Assembly (NCBI GenBank): GCA_022710725.1
Contig: JAKLGK010000002.1
Span: 186,001-250,000, forward strand
DNA from: Verrucomicrobiota bacterium
GTDB taxonomy: Bacteria > Verrucomicrobiota > Kiritimatiellia > CAIQIC01 > JAGNIJ01
DNA length: 64,000 bases
Reading direction: 5' to 3'
Below, piece after piece: positions 47,803-58,297 of this stretch (positions within the stretch are counted from its first letter, which is position 1; every line of letters starts with the position of its first letter). A program made the translations under genes and the position numbers. Below the pieces are notes generated by a model that was not told the DNA's origin, did not search any database, and saw nothing but the letters and a program-made list of their open reading frames with translations.

Positions 47803-50800
47803 ATGAAAACCGAGGCCTGGAAACTGGCTCTGGCCCTGCTCCTGGCGGCCGGTCCGTCGTCGCGCGCGGCGTTTATCGGCTGGGCGAGCGGCGGGGGCGA
47901 CGCGCAGGGGGGATTGCTGCTGTGCACGACGAACGGGACCGACTGGTTCCGGCAGGGCGCCGGGCAGTTCGGCACGGCGGAGCTGACGGGCGTGGCCGCG
48001 GTCAACGGGCGGCACGTCTGGATCGCGGGCGAGCCGGAAAACGGCTATGCCTCGATCTACTACTCGGCGGACGCCGGCGAAAGCTGGGTCCGGCAGGGCG
48101 ACGCCCTTTCGCTGCCGGATATCCGGCTGGCCAAGCTCTGGGCGGTGGACCGGGATGTCCTCTGGGTGATCGGCGACGCGGGCACGGTGCTGGTGACCGC
48201 GGACGGCGGGGATAACTGGATCAACGTTTCGTTGACGGATTACACGAACATGCTGCAGGGCGTGACGGCCGTGGACGAGTACACGGCGTGGGTCAGCGGC
48301 GACCTGGATCCGGACACGGGGATGGCCGGTCTCTTTTATACCGAGGACGGGGGCGCGACCTGGACGGCGCAGACGAACGGCGCCGTGACGAACGCGCAGC
48401 ACCTGCTGGGATTGGCGGCGCTGGATGCCGACCGCGTGTGGGCGATCGGCGGGCCCGAGGTCATGCTGGCCACCACCAACGCGGGCGCGGAGTGGGCCCT
48501 GCTCCGCGCGGGATTCCCCAAGGACGGCAACGAGCTTCGCGTGCTGGACGACCAGCGCATCTGGGCGGCGTTCGACTCGCACGTGGACTGGACGAGCAAC
48601 GGCGGCGCGACCTGGAGCAACCACAACACGCCGGACTACACGATGGACGTCTCCACGCCGGACGGGACCAGTGTCTGGGCGGTGTCCGGCGCCTATTGGG
48701 GCGGGCAGATCTACCATTCTCCCGACGGCGGCGCGACGTGGACGAACCAGGCGGAATCCAACGCGTGGACGCGCCTTTTCAAGGTCGTGGTACAGCCCCG
48801 GCCCGAGCCGCGCACGCTCCACGTGGACGCGGCCTCGACCAACGCCGTGGCGCCGTTCGATTCCTGGGACACGGCGGCCTCGAACATCCAGGACGCCGTG
48901 GAGGCCGCCGTGGAGGGCGACCTGGTGCTCGTCGCGGACGGCGTGTACGACCAGGGGGGCGGCTATTCGACCGCCGGCAAGATCCTGAACCGGGTGATGA
49001 TCAACAAAACGATCACCGTGCGCAGCGCGAACGGCCCGGCGGGCGCGTTCATCGTCGGCGAGGGGCCGGACGGGCCGGGCGCCGTGCGCGGGGCCTATCT
49101 CTCGGAAGGCGCCTGCCTGTACGGCTTCACGGTCACCGACGGGCATGTTTTCCTTGCGTCGTCGGGCCTGGGCGCCGACCTGTACGGCGGCGGGGCGTAC
49201 CTGGACGGGCCGGCCACGGTCAGCAACTGCGTGATTGCCGGCAACAGCGGCGGCGGGGCGTTCCTGGTTCAGAGCCGGGAAGTATCGGCGCTCGGCGTCC
49301 CGACGCTGTGCCACTCGACCGTGCAGAGCAACCAGGCGCGGGCCGGTGGCGGCCTCTCGCTCGAAGGCGGCGGAGTGGTCCGCCATTGCCGGATCGTGGA
49401 GAACAGTTCGCCGGGCAACGGCGGGGGCGTGATGATGGCGGGGAACTGGCCGGGCGCGCCGTGCCGGCTGCTCAACTGCTTCATCGCCGGGAACCGCGCG
49501 ACGGACGAGGACGGCGTGCTGGGCGGCGGCGTCAACGCCTTCGGATTTTTCTCGGTCCGCCATTGCACGATCGTCGGGAACGACGCGACCGGCGACGCGG
49601 GGGGATTGTATGCCTACGGGGATCCGGGAGGAGGTTCGGAGGTCGTCAACACGATCCTCTACCACAACACCGCGCCGACGAACCCGAACCTGCGCGCGGT
49701 CTACACGGACGTCCGGTTCGGCTGCTCCGCGCCGCGGCCCGACGGCGAGGGCAACATCGACGACGACCCGCAGTTGCTGGCCCTGCTGAACCCGCACCTC
49801 GCCGAGGCCTCCCCGTGCCGCGGCGCGGGCACGACCAACGGCGTCGAGGAGGGCGAGACGGACATTGACGATGAGCCCCGGGTGGTCTCCGGCCAGACGG
49901 ACGTCGGGTGCGACCAGTACACGGGGGGCCAGATCGCCGGCGCGCTGACGGTGGACATCCTCGCGCCGTACGATGCGCTGCTGACGGGCGTGCCGCTGGC
50001 GATGAGCGCGGACGTCATCGGCAAGGCCTACTGGCAGCGGTGGCTCATCCAGACCAACAGCGGCGCGCGGATGGTCTCCAACGCCGTGCAGGTCACGCAG
50101 GCCTGGCCCGTGGCGGGAGTGTACACGGTCCTCCTGGAGGCCGCCAACGCGACGCTGACCAACGCCGACACCCTGGTGGTGTATGTGTCGGAGTCGGCGG
50201 AGCACTACGCCTCGCCTGACGGCGCGAACGAGTACCCGTACACCAACTGGAAGACGGCGGCGAACAGCCTCCTCGACGCCGTCGAGACCTGCCCGGCGGG
50301 CGGGATTTTGTACGTGGGCACGGGCGTGTATTTCGAGGCGGATACCGTGCGCGTCACCAAGCCGCTCTCCATCCTCGGCGTGGGCCCGGCGGAGGAGATC
50401 CAGGTGGATGGGCAGGGCGCGATCCCGTGCTTCTACCTCAACCACGCGTCGGCGGTGCTGTCCAACCTGACGCTGGTCAACGGCTGGTCGCCGGACCAGG
50501 GCGGCGGCGCATACGTGCGCGACGGCCTGGTCACGCACTGCCACGTGATTTCGAACTACGCGTTCGAGCAGGGCGGGGGACTGATGGCGTGGGGCGACGC
50601 GCGCGTGGAATGGTGCACGATCGCCGGCAACGAGGCAGGCCAGTGGGGCGGCGGCATCATGGCCAACGAGCGGGCGGTCATCCGAAACTGCTTCCTCCAG
50701 GACAATGCCGCCCACAACTACGGCGGCGGCGCAGATATCTCCGACGGGGTCCGGTTGCAGAACTGTTTCATCACCGGCAACCGGGCGTTCGGCGGGGGCG

Positions 50801-53259
50801 GCGTGCACCTCGACGGCGGGGGCATCGCGCAGAATTGCACGATCCTCAAAAACGAGGCCACGGACAGCGGCGGCGGCATCCTGCATCGCTTCGCCGACAC
50901 CGGCGCGACGTACAATTGCATCGTGTACCACAACGAGTCGCCGGTCGGCCCGAACATCGCGTTCCAGGTCTCCACGACCGGGACGGTGGAGCACACCTGC
51001 TCCTCGCCCCTGTTCGGCGGCGCGGGGAACATCACCAACGAGCCGGCCCTGCTGGGCCTCGACAACCCGCATATCGTCGCGTCCTCGCCCTGCATCGGCG
51101 CGGGGAGCACCAACTACATCGAAGGGATCGAGGAGGATATAGACGGGGAGGCGCGGGTCTTCGGCGGCGCGGTGGACATGGGCTGCGACGAGTTCATCGG
51201 GACGAACATCCTGGGCGCGCTGACCGCGGCGATCCGGGGCGAGACGCAGGTCGTGGCGGGCGAGGCCGCCGAACTGTTCGCGGACATCCGCGGCAAGGCG
51301 TGGGGCTACGTCTGGAACGTCGCGGAGTCCGGCGCGACCAACGTCATCCCGGATACGTTCGAGATCGCGCCGGCGTGGGCGGCGGCGGGCTGGTACGACG
51401 TGATCCTCGCGGCCTCCAACCTCGAGACCACGGCCGCCGCCACCGTGAGCGTGCACGTGATCGAGGGCGGGTTCACGAACTATGTCTCTCCGGACGGCGG
51501 GCACGTCGCGCCGTTCACGAACTGGACCGATGCCGCGACGAACGTCCAGGCGGCGATTGACGCCTGCTGGGTGGGGGGCGTGGTGATGGTGGGTACCGGG
51601 ACCTACGCGGAGGGCCGCACGATCGAGCTGAACAAGCCCGTCGCCGTGGTCGGCGCCGGCGCGCCGGAGGACTGCGTGTTCGACGGCGAAATGGCGTACC
51701 GCGTGATCAACCTGGACGATCCGCGCGCCCTGCTGGCGAATATCGGCGTGACGGGCGGGTGGGACGAGGACGCGGCGGGCGTTGCCATGCTCGAGGGGAC
51801 GGTCAGCAACTGCGTCATCGCGGGCAACATCAATGCCGTGGTGGGCGGCGGCATCCGCTGCGCCGGGCACAGCCTGCTCACGGACAGCCTGGTCACGGGC
51901 AATATCTCCCAGAACTGGCCCGGCGGCGTGTTCTGCTCCGGCTACGGCGTCGTGCGGAACTGCCTGATCGAGGGCAACCTCGCGCAGGTCCACGGCGGGG
52001 GCGTGTACCTCGACCAGGGCGGCGTGGTGACCGGCTGCGTCATCGAGGCCAACTCGGCCATGAGCGGGGGCGGCGCGTACCTGCATTACGCGGGCTCCGT
52101 CACGCACTCGACGATCCACAGCAACGATTCGGCCAACGGGGCGGGCGCCTTTCTCTACTGGGGCGGGGTCGTGACCAACTGCGACATCACGTGGAACTGG
52201 GGCGAGATGGACGGCGGCGGCCTCTGGTTCAACGGCGGCGGCCTGGTGACCGACAGCCGGGTCCAGCGCAACTTCGCCGACGAGGGCGCGGGCAGTGGCG
52301 GCGGCGCGGTCTTGAGCCAGGGCGGCGTGCTGCGCCGGTGCGACGTCTCCACCAATACCGCCTCCGCCGGCGCGGGCATCTACTCGCAGTACGGCGGGCT
52401 GATTGATCGTTGCCACATCCACCACAACGTGGCGCCGGAGGGTTGGGGCCAGGCTTCGGGCGGCGGGGTGAAGCTCTACCAGGGCGACGAGATCCGCAAC
52501 GGCCTGATCGAACACAACAGCTCAAGCAACGTGGCCGGCGGATTGCTGATGCTGGTGGGCGGAACGGCGCGCAACTGCACCATCGCGAACAACACGGCGG
52601 GTGGCGAGGCCGGGGGTATGGCCGTCGGATCCGCCGGTACACTGTACAACTGCATCGTCTATGCCAACACCGCGCCGGACGCCCCCAACTGGGACGTGGA
52701 CCCGGGAGCCGTGGTGGACCATTGCTGCACCACGCCCGACTTTCCGGCGTTCGTCGGCACGATCGCCGCCGACCCGGCATTCGAGGGCGGCGGGAGCTAC
52801 CGTCTGCGGACCAACTCGCCGTGCGTAAACGCCGGGGTGAACGACTACTGGATGAACGGGGCGACGGACCTCGACGGCAGCGCGCGCATTCAAAACGTCG
52901 CGGTGGATGTCGGGGCGTACGAGTCCGCCTGGTGGGGGCTGTTCACGGACGTGGACGAGGATGACTTCAACGACTGGGTTGAGGTGAATGTCACGGGGAC
53001 GGATCCGGCGGACGAGACCTCGTTTCTTGGGATGAGGGATTTCGGGGTTCAGGGTCCGGGGGCGGAAGGGATCGTGGTCCGGTGGCAGAGTGTCGCGGGC
53101 AAGTTGTACCACGTGGACCGCGCGACGAACCTGGTCGAAAGCCCGAAGTTCACGAACTGGATGACGGGCGTAGTCGGGCTTCCGGGCGCCACCGAGGTGA
53201 CGGATACGACCGCCACCGCGGGGGCCCCCTGGTTCTACCGCGTCGGGATCGAGCCGTGA
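47803..53259 (+). CDS. Giant secreted protein: seven-bladed propeller plus three beta-helix modules
   Basis: 1818 residues with AAGGAGG before the ATG. Residues 1-22 are a signal peptide. Residues 40-330 contain seven Asp-box-like turns (43, 89, 133, 181, 225, 265, 307; for example EDGGATW, SNGGATW, PDGGATW) spaced 40-48 residues, the signature of one seven-bladed BNR/Hcf136-like propeller. Three beta-helix modules follow, each opened by a Y/HxSPDG...PFTNWxxAAxxxQxA unit (about 340, 800 and 1220) and separated by PKD/Ig-like strands. Turns are GGG- and N-rich. The C-terminus (DVDEDDFNDWVEVNVTGTDP, WQSVAGKLYHVDRATNLV, WFYRVGIEP) matches the end domain of the 1011-residue protein. A surface-adhesive or carbohydrate-related role is possible. 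Confidence 0.88.
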   Translation: MKTEAWKLALALLLAAGPSSRAAFIGWASGGGDAQGGLLLCTTNGTDWFRQGAGQFGTAELTGVAAVNGRHVWIAGEPENGYASIYYSADAGESWVRQGDALSLPDIRLAKLWAVDRDVLWVIGDAGTVLVTADGGDNWINVSLTDYTNMLQGVTAVDEYTAWVSGDLDPDTGMAGLFYTEDGGATWTAQTNGAVTNAQHLLGLAALDADRVWAIGGPEVMLATTNAGAEWALLRAGFPKDGNELRVLDDQRIWAAFDSHVDWTSNGGATWSNHNTPDYTMDVSTPDGTSVWAVSGAYWGGQIYHSPDGGATWTNQAESNAWTRLFKVVVQPRPEPRTLHVDAASTNAVAPFDSWDTAASNIQDAVEAAVEGDLVLVADGVYDQGGGYSTAGKILNRVMINKTITVRSANGPAGAFIVGEGPDGPGAVRGAYLSEGACLYGFTVTDGHVFLASSGLGADLYGGGAYLDGPATVSNCVIAGNSGGGAFLVQSREVSALGVPTLCHSTVQSNQARAGGGLSLEGGGVVRHCRIVENSSPGNGGGVMMAGNWPGAPCRLLNCFIAGNRATDEDGVLGGGVNAFGFFSVRHCTIVGNDATGDAGGLYAYGDPGGGSEVVNTILYHNTAPTNPNLRAVYTDVRFGCSAPRPDGEGNIDDDPQLLALLNPHLAEASPCRGAGTTNGVEEGETDIDDEPRVVSGQTDVGCDQYTGGQIAGALTVDILAPYDALLTGVPLAMSADVIGKAYWQRWLIQTNSGARMVSNAVQVTQAWPVAGVYTVLLEAANATLTNADTLVVYVSESAEHYASPDGANEYPYTNWKTAANSLLDAVETCPAGGILYVGTGVYFEADTVRVTKPLSILGVGPAEEIQVDGQGAIPCFYLNHASAVLSNLTLVNGWSPDQGGGAYVRDGLVTHCHVISNYAFEQGGGLMAWGDARVEWCTIAGNEAGQWGGGIMANERAVIRNCFLQDNAAHNYGGGADISDGVRLQNCFITGNRAFGGGGVHLDGGGIAQNCTILKNEATDSGGGILHRFADTGATYNCIVYHNESPVGPNIAFQVSTTGTVEHTCSSPLFGGAGNITNEPALLGLDNPHIVASSPCIGAGSTNYIEGIEEDIDGEARVFGGAVDMGCDEFIGTNILGALTAAIRGETQVVAGEAAELFADIRGKAWGYVWNVAESGATNVIPDTFEIAPAWAAAGWYDVILAASNLETTAAATVSVHVIEGGFTNYVSPDGGHVAPFTNWTDAATNVQAAIDACWVGGVVMVGTGTYAEGRTIELNKPVAVVGAGAPEDCVFDGEMAYRVINLDDPRALLANIGVTGGWDEDAAGVAMLEGTVSNCVIAGNINAVVGGGIRCAGHSLLTDSLVTGNISQNWPGGVFCSGYGVVRNCLIEGNLAQVHGGGVYLDQGGVVTGCVIEANSAMSGGGAYLHYAGSVTHSTIHSNDSANGAGAFLYWGGVVTNCDITWNWGEMDGGGLWFNGGGLVTDSRVQRNFADEGAGSGGGAVLSQGGVLRRCDVSTNTASAGAGIYSQYGGLIDRCHIHHNVAPEGWGQASGGGVKLYQGDEIRNGLIEHNSSSNVAGGLLMLVGGTARNCTIANNTAGGEAGGMAVGSAGTLYNCIVYANTAPDAPNWDVDPGAVVDHCCTTPDFPAFVGTIAADPAFEGGGSYRLRTNSPCVNAGVNDYWMNGATDLDGSARIQNVAVDVGAYESAWWGLFTDVDEDDFNDWVEVNVTGTDPADETSFLGMRDFGVQGPGAEGIVVRWQSVAGKLYHVDRATNLVESPKFTNWMTGVVGLPGATEVTDTTATAGAPWFYRVGIEP

Positions 53260-53263
53260 CCCG

Positions 53264-55054
53264 TCAGCCCTGGAGCTTGCGTTCCAGGGCCGACAGCTCC
53301 TCCCGCAGGGCCGCGGGCAGCCGCTCGCCGAGCTTCGCGTAATGCTCGCGGATACCGGGCAACTCCGCCCGCCAGGCGGCGGGGTCCACGGAGAACAATT
53401 CCGCCTGCTCTTCGGCGCTCATGTCCAGGCCCGAGAAATCCAGCGCCCCGGCGGCCGGGAGCCGGCCGATCGGCGTCTCCACGGCGCTTCCGCCCCTCTC
53501 GACGCGCTCGAAGATCCATTTCAGCACGCGCGCATTGTCTCCGAAGCCCGGCCACAGCCATTGGCCTTCCGCCGATTTCCGGAACCAGTTGACGTAGTAG
53601 ATGCGCGGAAGGTCTTCCGCGCGGCTCTCGCGGCCGACCTTGAGCCAGTGGGCAAAGTAGTCGCCCATGTGGTAACCGCAGAACGGCAGCATGGCCATCG
53701 GGTCTCGCCGGAGTACGCCGATTGTGCCGAAGGCGGCGGCGGTCATCTCGCTGCCCATGATCGAACCCATGAAGACGCCATGCTGCCAGTCGCGAGCCTC
53801 CGTCACGAGCGGGACGACCGAGGCGCGGCGCCCTCCGAACAGGATCGCGGAGATCGGCACGCCGGCGGGGTCCTCCCACTCGGGCGCGATCACCGGGCAC
53901 TGGCGCGCCGGCGCGGTGAAGCGGGCGTTGGGATGGGCGCCCTTCTTCCCGGAGGCCGGGGACCATTCCTTGCCCTGCCAGTCCACGCCCTGCGCGGGAG
54001 GCGCGCCCAGGTCTTCCCACCAGACCCCGTTGTCCGGCGTGAGCACGCAGTTGGTGAAGATCGTGTTGCGCTGGATCGTGCGCATGGCGTTCGGGTTGCT
54101 CTTCAGGCTCGTGCCGGGCGCGACGCCGAAGAAGCCGGCCTCCGGATTGATGGCGTGCCAGCGGCCGTCCGCGGCGCGCTTCATCCAGCAGATGTCGTCG
54201 CCGATGGTCTGGACCTTCCAGCCCGGCAGCGTCGGCTCCATCATCGCGAAGTTCGTCTTGCCGCACTGGGACGGGAACGCCGCGGCGACGTAGATGGATT
54301 TCCCCGCGGGGTTCGTCAGCTTGATGATCAACATGTGCTCCGCCAGCCAGCCTTCGTCGCGCGCCTGCACGGAGGCGATGCGCAGGGCGTGGCATTTCTT
54401 GCCCAGCAGCGCGTTGCCGCCATACCCGGAGCCGTAGGACCAGATCTCCCGCGTGTCCGGGAAATGCGTGATGAACTTCTTCTGGATGTCCGGGTTGCAC
54501 GGCCAGGCGACATCCTTCTGCCCGGGGGCCAGGGGCGCGCCGACGGAGTGCATGGCCCGCACGAACTCGCCGTGTTCGCCGAGCACCTCGAGGACCTTCG
54601 TTCCGACGCGCGTCATGATGTGCATGTTGACCACGACGTAGGGCGAATCGGTGATCTCGACGCCGATATTGGCGATCGGGCTGCCGATGGGGCCCATGCT
54701 GTAGGGAATGACGTAGAGCGTGCGGCCCTGCATGCAGCCCTGGTACGACTTGCGCATCAGGGCCTTCATCTCCGCCGGCTCCATCCAGTTGTTCGTCGGG
54801 CCGGCGTCCTCGCGGATCGTCGAGCAGATGAACGTGCGCTCCTCCACGCGGGCGACGTCGCTGGGATCGGACCGGAAGAGCAGGCAGTTCGGCCAGCGTG
54901 CGCCGTCCAGCCGGGTCGCCGCGCCGCTCGCGACCATCTCGTTGGACAGCCGGTCATACTCCGCCTGCGAGCCGTCGCACCAGTGCACCGCTTTCGGCTC
55001 GCACAGCGCGCGCCACTCTTCCACCCACGCCCGCAACGGCTTGTGCTTCGTCAT
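53264..55054 (-). CDS. pckG: Phosphoenolpyruvate carboxykinase (GTP)
   Basis: 596 residues from ATG at 55054 with GAGGGTGA upstream. GTP-type PEPCK features: [40 protein letters not shown], the kinase-1a loop [20 protein letters not shown] containing the hyper-reactive Cys, TIGDDICWM (kinase 2) and [21 protein letters not shown] and [15 protein letters not shown]. It decarboxylates oxaloacetate to PEP with GTP, the committed step of gluconeogenesis. The gene has its own promoter with a LacI-type palindrome overlapping the -35 element, pointing to carbon-source control. Confidence 0.97.
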   Translation of the reverse strand: MTKHKPLRAWVEEWRALCEPKAVHWCDGSQAEYDRLSNEMVASGAATRLDGARWPNCLLFRSDPSDVARVEERTFICSTIREDAGPTNNWMEPAEMKALMRKSYQGCMQGRTLYVIPYSMGPIGSPIANIGVEITDSPYVVVNMHIMTRVGTKVLEVLGEHGEFVRAMHSVGAPLAPGQKDVAWPCNPDIQKKFITHFPDTREIWSYGSGYGGNALLGKKCHALRIASVQARDEGWLAEHMLIIKLTNPAGKSIYVAAAFPSQCGKTNFAMMEPTLPGWKVQTIGDDICWMKRAADGRWHAINPEAGFFGVAPGTSLKSNPNAMRTIQRNTIFTNCVLTPDNGVWWEDLGAPPAQGVDWQGKEWSPASGKKGAHPNARFTAPARQCPVIAPEWEDPAGVPISAILFGGRRASVVPLVTEARDWQHGVFMGSIMGSEMTAAAFGTIGVLRRDPMAMLPFCGYHMGDYFAHWLKVGRESRAEDLPRIYYVNWFRKSAEGQWLWPGFGDNARVLKWIFERVERGGSAVETPIGRLPAAGALDFSGLDMSAEEQAELFSVDPAAWRAELPGIREHYAKLGERLPAALREELSALERKLQG

Positions 55055-55110
55055 GTCGTCACCCTCGTTCGATCGCGTTCCTTCCGCGCCATACTCGCAG
55101 AGTGCGGCGC

Positions 55111-55147
55111 AGTGTACCGGGCCGCTCGGGAGAATGCAAGCGCTTGC
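55111..55147 (-). promoter_or_regulatory. pckG promoter with LacI/GalR-type operator
   Basis: On the minus strand TTGCAT (55139-55134), a 17-bp spacer and TACACT (55116-55111) form a good promoter. The palindrome GCAAGCGCTTGC (55136-55147, in the context ATGCAAGCGCTTGCG) overlaps the -35 hexamer and has the central CG and AA..TT spacing of cre-like operators of the LacI family (TGnAAnCGnTTnCA). Confidence 0.65.
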
Positions 55148-55167
55148 GCGCCGCGAGCGGGCGTCCG

Positions 55168-57429
55168 TCACGGGCGGAGCAGGGATACGCTCGAGCAGGG
55201 CCCATCGAGCCGGGATACCGGCTCGACGAGTTCGGGGTCCAGAAAGGCGATGCCCTCCAACCAGCGCCGCTCCTCCTCGCCCCATAAATAGCAGGAACCG
55301 ATGAAGAAGGAATCGCGGGGATCCACATCGCACGCGCTGGTGAGGCTCGGGCTGCAGTTGCGGCCCTGCAGGTTGCTGTTCCGCAGGACCACGCCGTCCG
55401 GGGCGAACAGCGAAAGCTGCGTGTCTTCCTCCGCGAAGGCCGTCATCAGGATGCGGCCGCTGTTCGGATCCACCGTGACGGACGAGGTGCGCGGGCCCAG
55501 GCGGGCCGGGGCCTGCTGCAGGACGACCCCGGGGTCATCGAGGGAAAGCCAGGCCCAGTGCGAGTCGCAGGCCAGGAGCAGGTTCCCGCCCGGCGGGTTC
55601 ACCGCCACGCCGATGGCCATGCCTTCGCCGGCGTCCGCGGAGGCCACCGGCGTCCCGTCCGGCGTGAAGAAATGCACGAAGGCGTGCGATTCCCCGGCCG
55701 AGGCGGCCACGAGACCGTCCGGACGCGCCACCTCGACATCGGTCAGGCCCGGGATTTCCAGGTCCACGGCGATGCGCCCGTCCAGCGTCAGCTTGGCGAG
55801 CCGGCCCGGGCCTCCGTGCCGGAAGGCGTCCCGCGTGTCGGCCACCCAGCAGGAGCCGTCGCGGGGGTCCACGGACAGCTCCACGGACTGCCAGATGTCG
55901 AGGCATTCGGTGAACCCGGGGAACCGCTGGAGTTCGCGGCCCTGGCTGTCCACCGCCACAATGCTGCTGCCCTCCAGGGGCCGGTAATGGTTGGCCACCA
56001 CCCACGCGCCGCCGTTGAAGGGATTGGCCCGGCAGATGGAGCCGCGCGCGTTGGTGTGGCACAGCAGGACGTCGCCGCGTCCGTGGTCGACGTACAGGAG
56101 AGCGAGCCCCTTCCACGTGGTGGCCCAGCCCAGCGCCGGCCGGCGCTCGGGGCCCCCGTACAGGCCCATGGTGTTGCGGCTGCCGTCCGCGTTGCGGAAG
56201 GCCGGCGCGGGGCTGCCGGCGTGCAGGCAGGGCGAGCCCGGCGCCAGGTGGTAGTTGCCCGAGAGGGCCCCGTTGTGGTCCAGGAAGCGGGGATCCGCGG
56301 CGATGTTGCCCTGCCGGCCGATGGGATCGGCCGCCAGCCCGGCAACGGCGCCGCCCGCGTTCTGGAAAAAGTCGTTGTAGGCGAGCACGCCCTGGAACGG
56401 CCGCCCCTGAACGAGCAGGCCCTTGCCGGCGTTGAAGGCCACGATGTTGTTCAGCACCTGGACGCCGGCGCCGCTCCGCCATGCCGTCAGGCGGACCCCG
56501 TAGTCGCGGTTTCCGACCACCGCGTTGTTGTACACGGCGGCGTTCAACGGGCTGTTCCACGCCGATCCCTGCCACAGCCATAGCCCGGTGCTGTTGCCCA
56601 GGATCAGGTTGCTCGCGAACCGGAGCTGCCGCGCCTGGTCGATCAGCACGCCGTAGGGATGGTTATCGCAGACCCGGTTGCGCAGCACCTCGAGGAGGCC
56701 GGGGGGAGTCGGGAGCCACAGGCCGGCGAAGGTCTGGCCGCAGATATCGTTGTCCAGGATCCGGCAGGCCAGGCCGGGCGCCGCCGCGACGCCGGGCAGC
56801 GCCAGCACGCCGATGACATTGCCCTTGATCCGGTTGTGGTGCAGCCGCCATTCGCCTTGGTGGTTCCAGGCCGTGGTAATCCCGCAGAGGCTGTTGCTGC
56901 GGATATCGTTGTTGAACAGCCGCGTGTCCCGCGCGCCGCGGTTCTTCACGGGATCGAAGCCCAGGCCGACCCGGCTGTTTTCCAGGACGCAATCCCGGAT
57001 CAGCAGGCCGCGGGTCCGGCTGGCCCACGCCCCGATGCCGCCCGGGTTGCGGACGCAGAAACCGATGAGGCTCACGTCCGCCGCCTGGGCCACGGTGATC
57101 GCGGGTTTCCAGCGATGGCGCGCCTGGATCACCGGCCGCAAGTAGCCCCCGTCTTCCTCGCGGTTCCAGGAAAGCGTGAGGGGCTTCGTCACGACGACGT
57201 TCTCCTCGAAGACGACCGGCTCGCTGAACTCGTCCTCGGGGCCGCGCACGAGGATCGTGTCCCCGGGCGTGGCGGCGTCCACGGCGGCCTGGATGCTGCC
57301 GAAATCCTGCGGCACCCTCCATGTATGAAGGCTCTCGGCCAACGCCCCGTGGATTCCGAGCGCCAGGAACAAGCCCGCCCATTCCGTGCCCGTGAGAGCC
57401 GCCGCCCGGCCGCCGTGTCGCGTGCGCAT
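55168..57429 (-). CDS. Secreted NosD-like beta-helix protein with C-terminal propeller
   Basis: 753 residues with GGGAGGAG before the ATG. A signal segment ([20 protein letters not shown]) is followed by a right-handed beta-helix (about 40-420): [20 protein letters not shown] opens it as in NosD/pectate-lyase proteins, with turns such as [20 protein letters not shown] and [20 protein letters not shown]. Residues about 430-753 are strand repeats of the NHL/SMP-30 type ([60 protein letters not shown]), a propeller that may read out ligand or have enzymatic function. It shares architecture elements, not sequence, with the two other giant proteins. It lies between pckG and a HAD gene, on the same strand, with separate control. 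Confidence 0.85.
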   Translation of the reverse strand: MRTRHGGRAAALTGTEWAGLFLALGIHGALAESLHTWRVPQDFGSIQAAVDAATPGDTILVRGPEDEFSEPVVFEENVVVTKPLTLSWNREEDGGYLRPVIQARHRWKPAITVAQAADVSLIGFCVRNPGGIGAWASRTRGLLIRDCVLENSRVGLGFDPVKNRGARDTRLFNNDIRSNSLCGITTAWNHQGEWRLHHNRIKGNVIGVLALPGVAAAPGLACRILDNDICGQTFAGLWLPTPPGLLEVLRNRVCDNHPYGVLIDQARQLRFASNLILGNSTGLWLWQGSAWNSPLNAAVYNNAVVGNRDYGVRLTAWRSGAGVQVLNNIVAFNAGKGLLVQGRPFQGVLAYNDFFQNAGGAVAGLAADPIGRQGNIAADPRFLDHNGALSGNYHLAPGSPCLHAGSPAPAFRNADGSRNTMGLYGGPERRPALGWATTWKGLALLYVDHGRGDVLLCHTNARGSICRANPFNGGAWVVANHYRPLEGSSIVAVDSQGRELQRFPGFTECLDIWQSVELSVDPRDGSCWVADTRDAFRHGGPGRLAKLTLDGRIAVDLEIPGLTDVEVARPDGLVAASAGESHAFVHFFTPDGTPVASADAGEGMAIGVAVNPPGGNLLLACDSHWAWLSLDDPGVVLQQAPARLGPRTSSVTVDPNSGRILMTAFAEEDTQLSLFAPDGVVLRNSNLQGRNCSPSLTSACDVDPRDSFFIGSCYLWGEEERRWLEGIAFLDPELVEPVSRLDGPCSSVSLLRP

Positions 57430-57573
57430 GGACTCCTCCCGTGATGACGATGCCGTGATGAAAGTAATATAAGGGAGGCGGCCGGAGATGTATAGCTTAA
57501 TCGTTTATGTTTCGTGCGCGCCGGCCGGGCCGATTTCACTTTTTTTTGCGCGCGCGGCGTCCCCTGAACCCCG

Positions 57574-58194
57574 TCAGCGGGAGGCCTCGGACAGCGCCGC
57601 GCGGACGGCGGCGATGGAGGAGGGGGCGCCGGTGTGCAGGATGGATCGGATGCCGCACGCCTCCGCGCCCGCGACGTTCTCCGGCCGGTCGTCGAGAAAC
57701 AGGCACTCCTCCGCCCGCCGCCCCAGCCGGTCCAGCGTGCGCTCGTAGAAGGCGCGCTCGGGCTTGACCGCGCCGATGTCGCAGGAGATCACCTCGCCCC
57801 GCCGGAAGCCCAGCGACGGGAAGTCGCGGAACATCCGCGGGTGGTGGATCACGCCCGCGTTCGAGGCCAGGGTGATCGGCCGGCGCGCGGCCAGTTCGCG
57901 CGCGAATTCGATCATGGGCCTGTTCTCGGACAGCACGTGGTACCAGGCCTCCACGAATTCCCCATAGCCGCCCCGGTACCCGGCCTTCTTCGCGAAGTGG
58001 CGGTAGAATTCCTCCGGCGGCACCCGGCCGCGCTCGTAGTCCATGAGCATCGGGTCGCGTTCGACCAGGCCGAAGAAGGACCGGCTGTTCAGGCCGAGCG
58101 CGGGATCGCAGAGCGGCAGGACGCGCTCCACCGCCGGGCCGTAGTCCAGGTTCAGCAGCACGCCGCCGATATCGAAGAGCAGGTGGCGGATCAT
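57574..58194 (-). CDS. HAD-superfamily phosphatase (YihX-like)
   Basis: 206 residues from ATG at 58194, preceded by TTAGGA; ATG at 58203 would add three residues. HAD motif I is LLFDIGGVLLNLDY with Asp8, here with Gly in place of the second Asp as in YihX/epoxide-hydrolase-N-type members; motif II is TLASNAGVIH; motif III is IGAVKPERAFYERTLDRLGR and LFLDDRPENVAGAEACGIRS. The subclass includes glucose-1-phosphatases. Cap domain of subtype IA (helical residues 15-95). The substrate cannot be fixed; because the second Asp of motif I is missing, phosphatase activity would need another residue, so a dehalogenase-like or regulatory role is an alternative. Confidence 0.85.
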   Translation of the reverse strand: MIRHLLFDIGGVLLNLDYGPAVERVLPLCDPALGLNSRSFFGLVERDPMLMDYERGRVPPEEFYRHFAKKAGYRGGYGEFVEAWYHVLSENRPMIEFARELAARRPITLASNAGVIHHPRMFRDFPSLGFRRGEVISCDIGAVKPERAFYERTLDRLGRRAEECLFLDDRPENVAGAEACGIRSILHTGAPSSIAAVRAALSEASR

Positions 58195-58259
58195 GGCCGG
58201 CATCCTAATCCATTTTCCGCGGACGGGCGAGTATTCCCGTCGCGCGCCGGCCGGTTTCG

Positions 58260-58289
58260 TTGACAGCGAACCCCGCGCGGGGGTAGTCT
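58260..58289 (+). promoter_or_regulatory. Predicted leaderless promoter of the 160-residue secreted protein gene
   Basis: Consensus TTGACA (58260-58265), an 18-bp spacer and TAGTCT (58284-58289), eight bases before the ATG at 58298. No ribosome site can lie between. Confidence 0.5.
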
Positions 58290-58297
58290 GGTCGCCC

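Noticed and set aside
47707..52515. A 1602-codon open frame on the minus strand under the giant surface protein
   Set aside because: Antisense shadow of a repetitive GC-rich gene; low-complexity composition and no signal, start site or domain.
57538..57548. T8 run after a GC-rich stretch near the end of the HAD gene
   Set aside because: It reads T on the plus strand, where no gene ends; on the minus strand it is an A-run, and neither side has a proper stem directly before it.
58193..58297. Longer N-terminus for the 160-residue secreted protein
   Set aside because: It would overlap the HAD gene and remove the signal peptide from the N-terminus.
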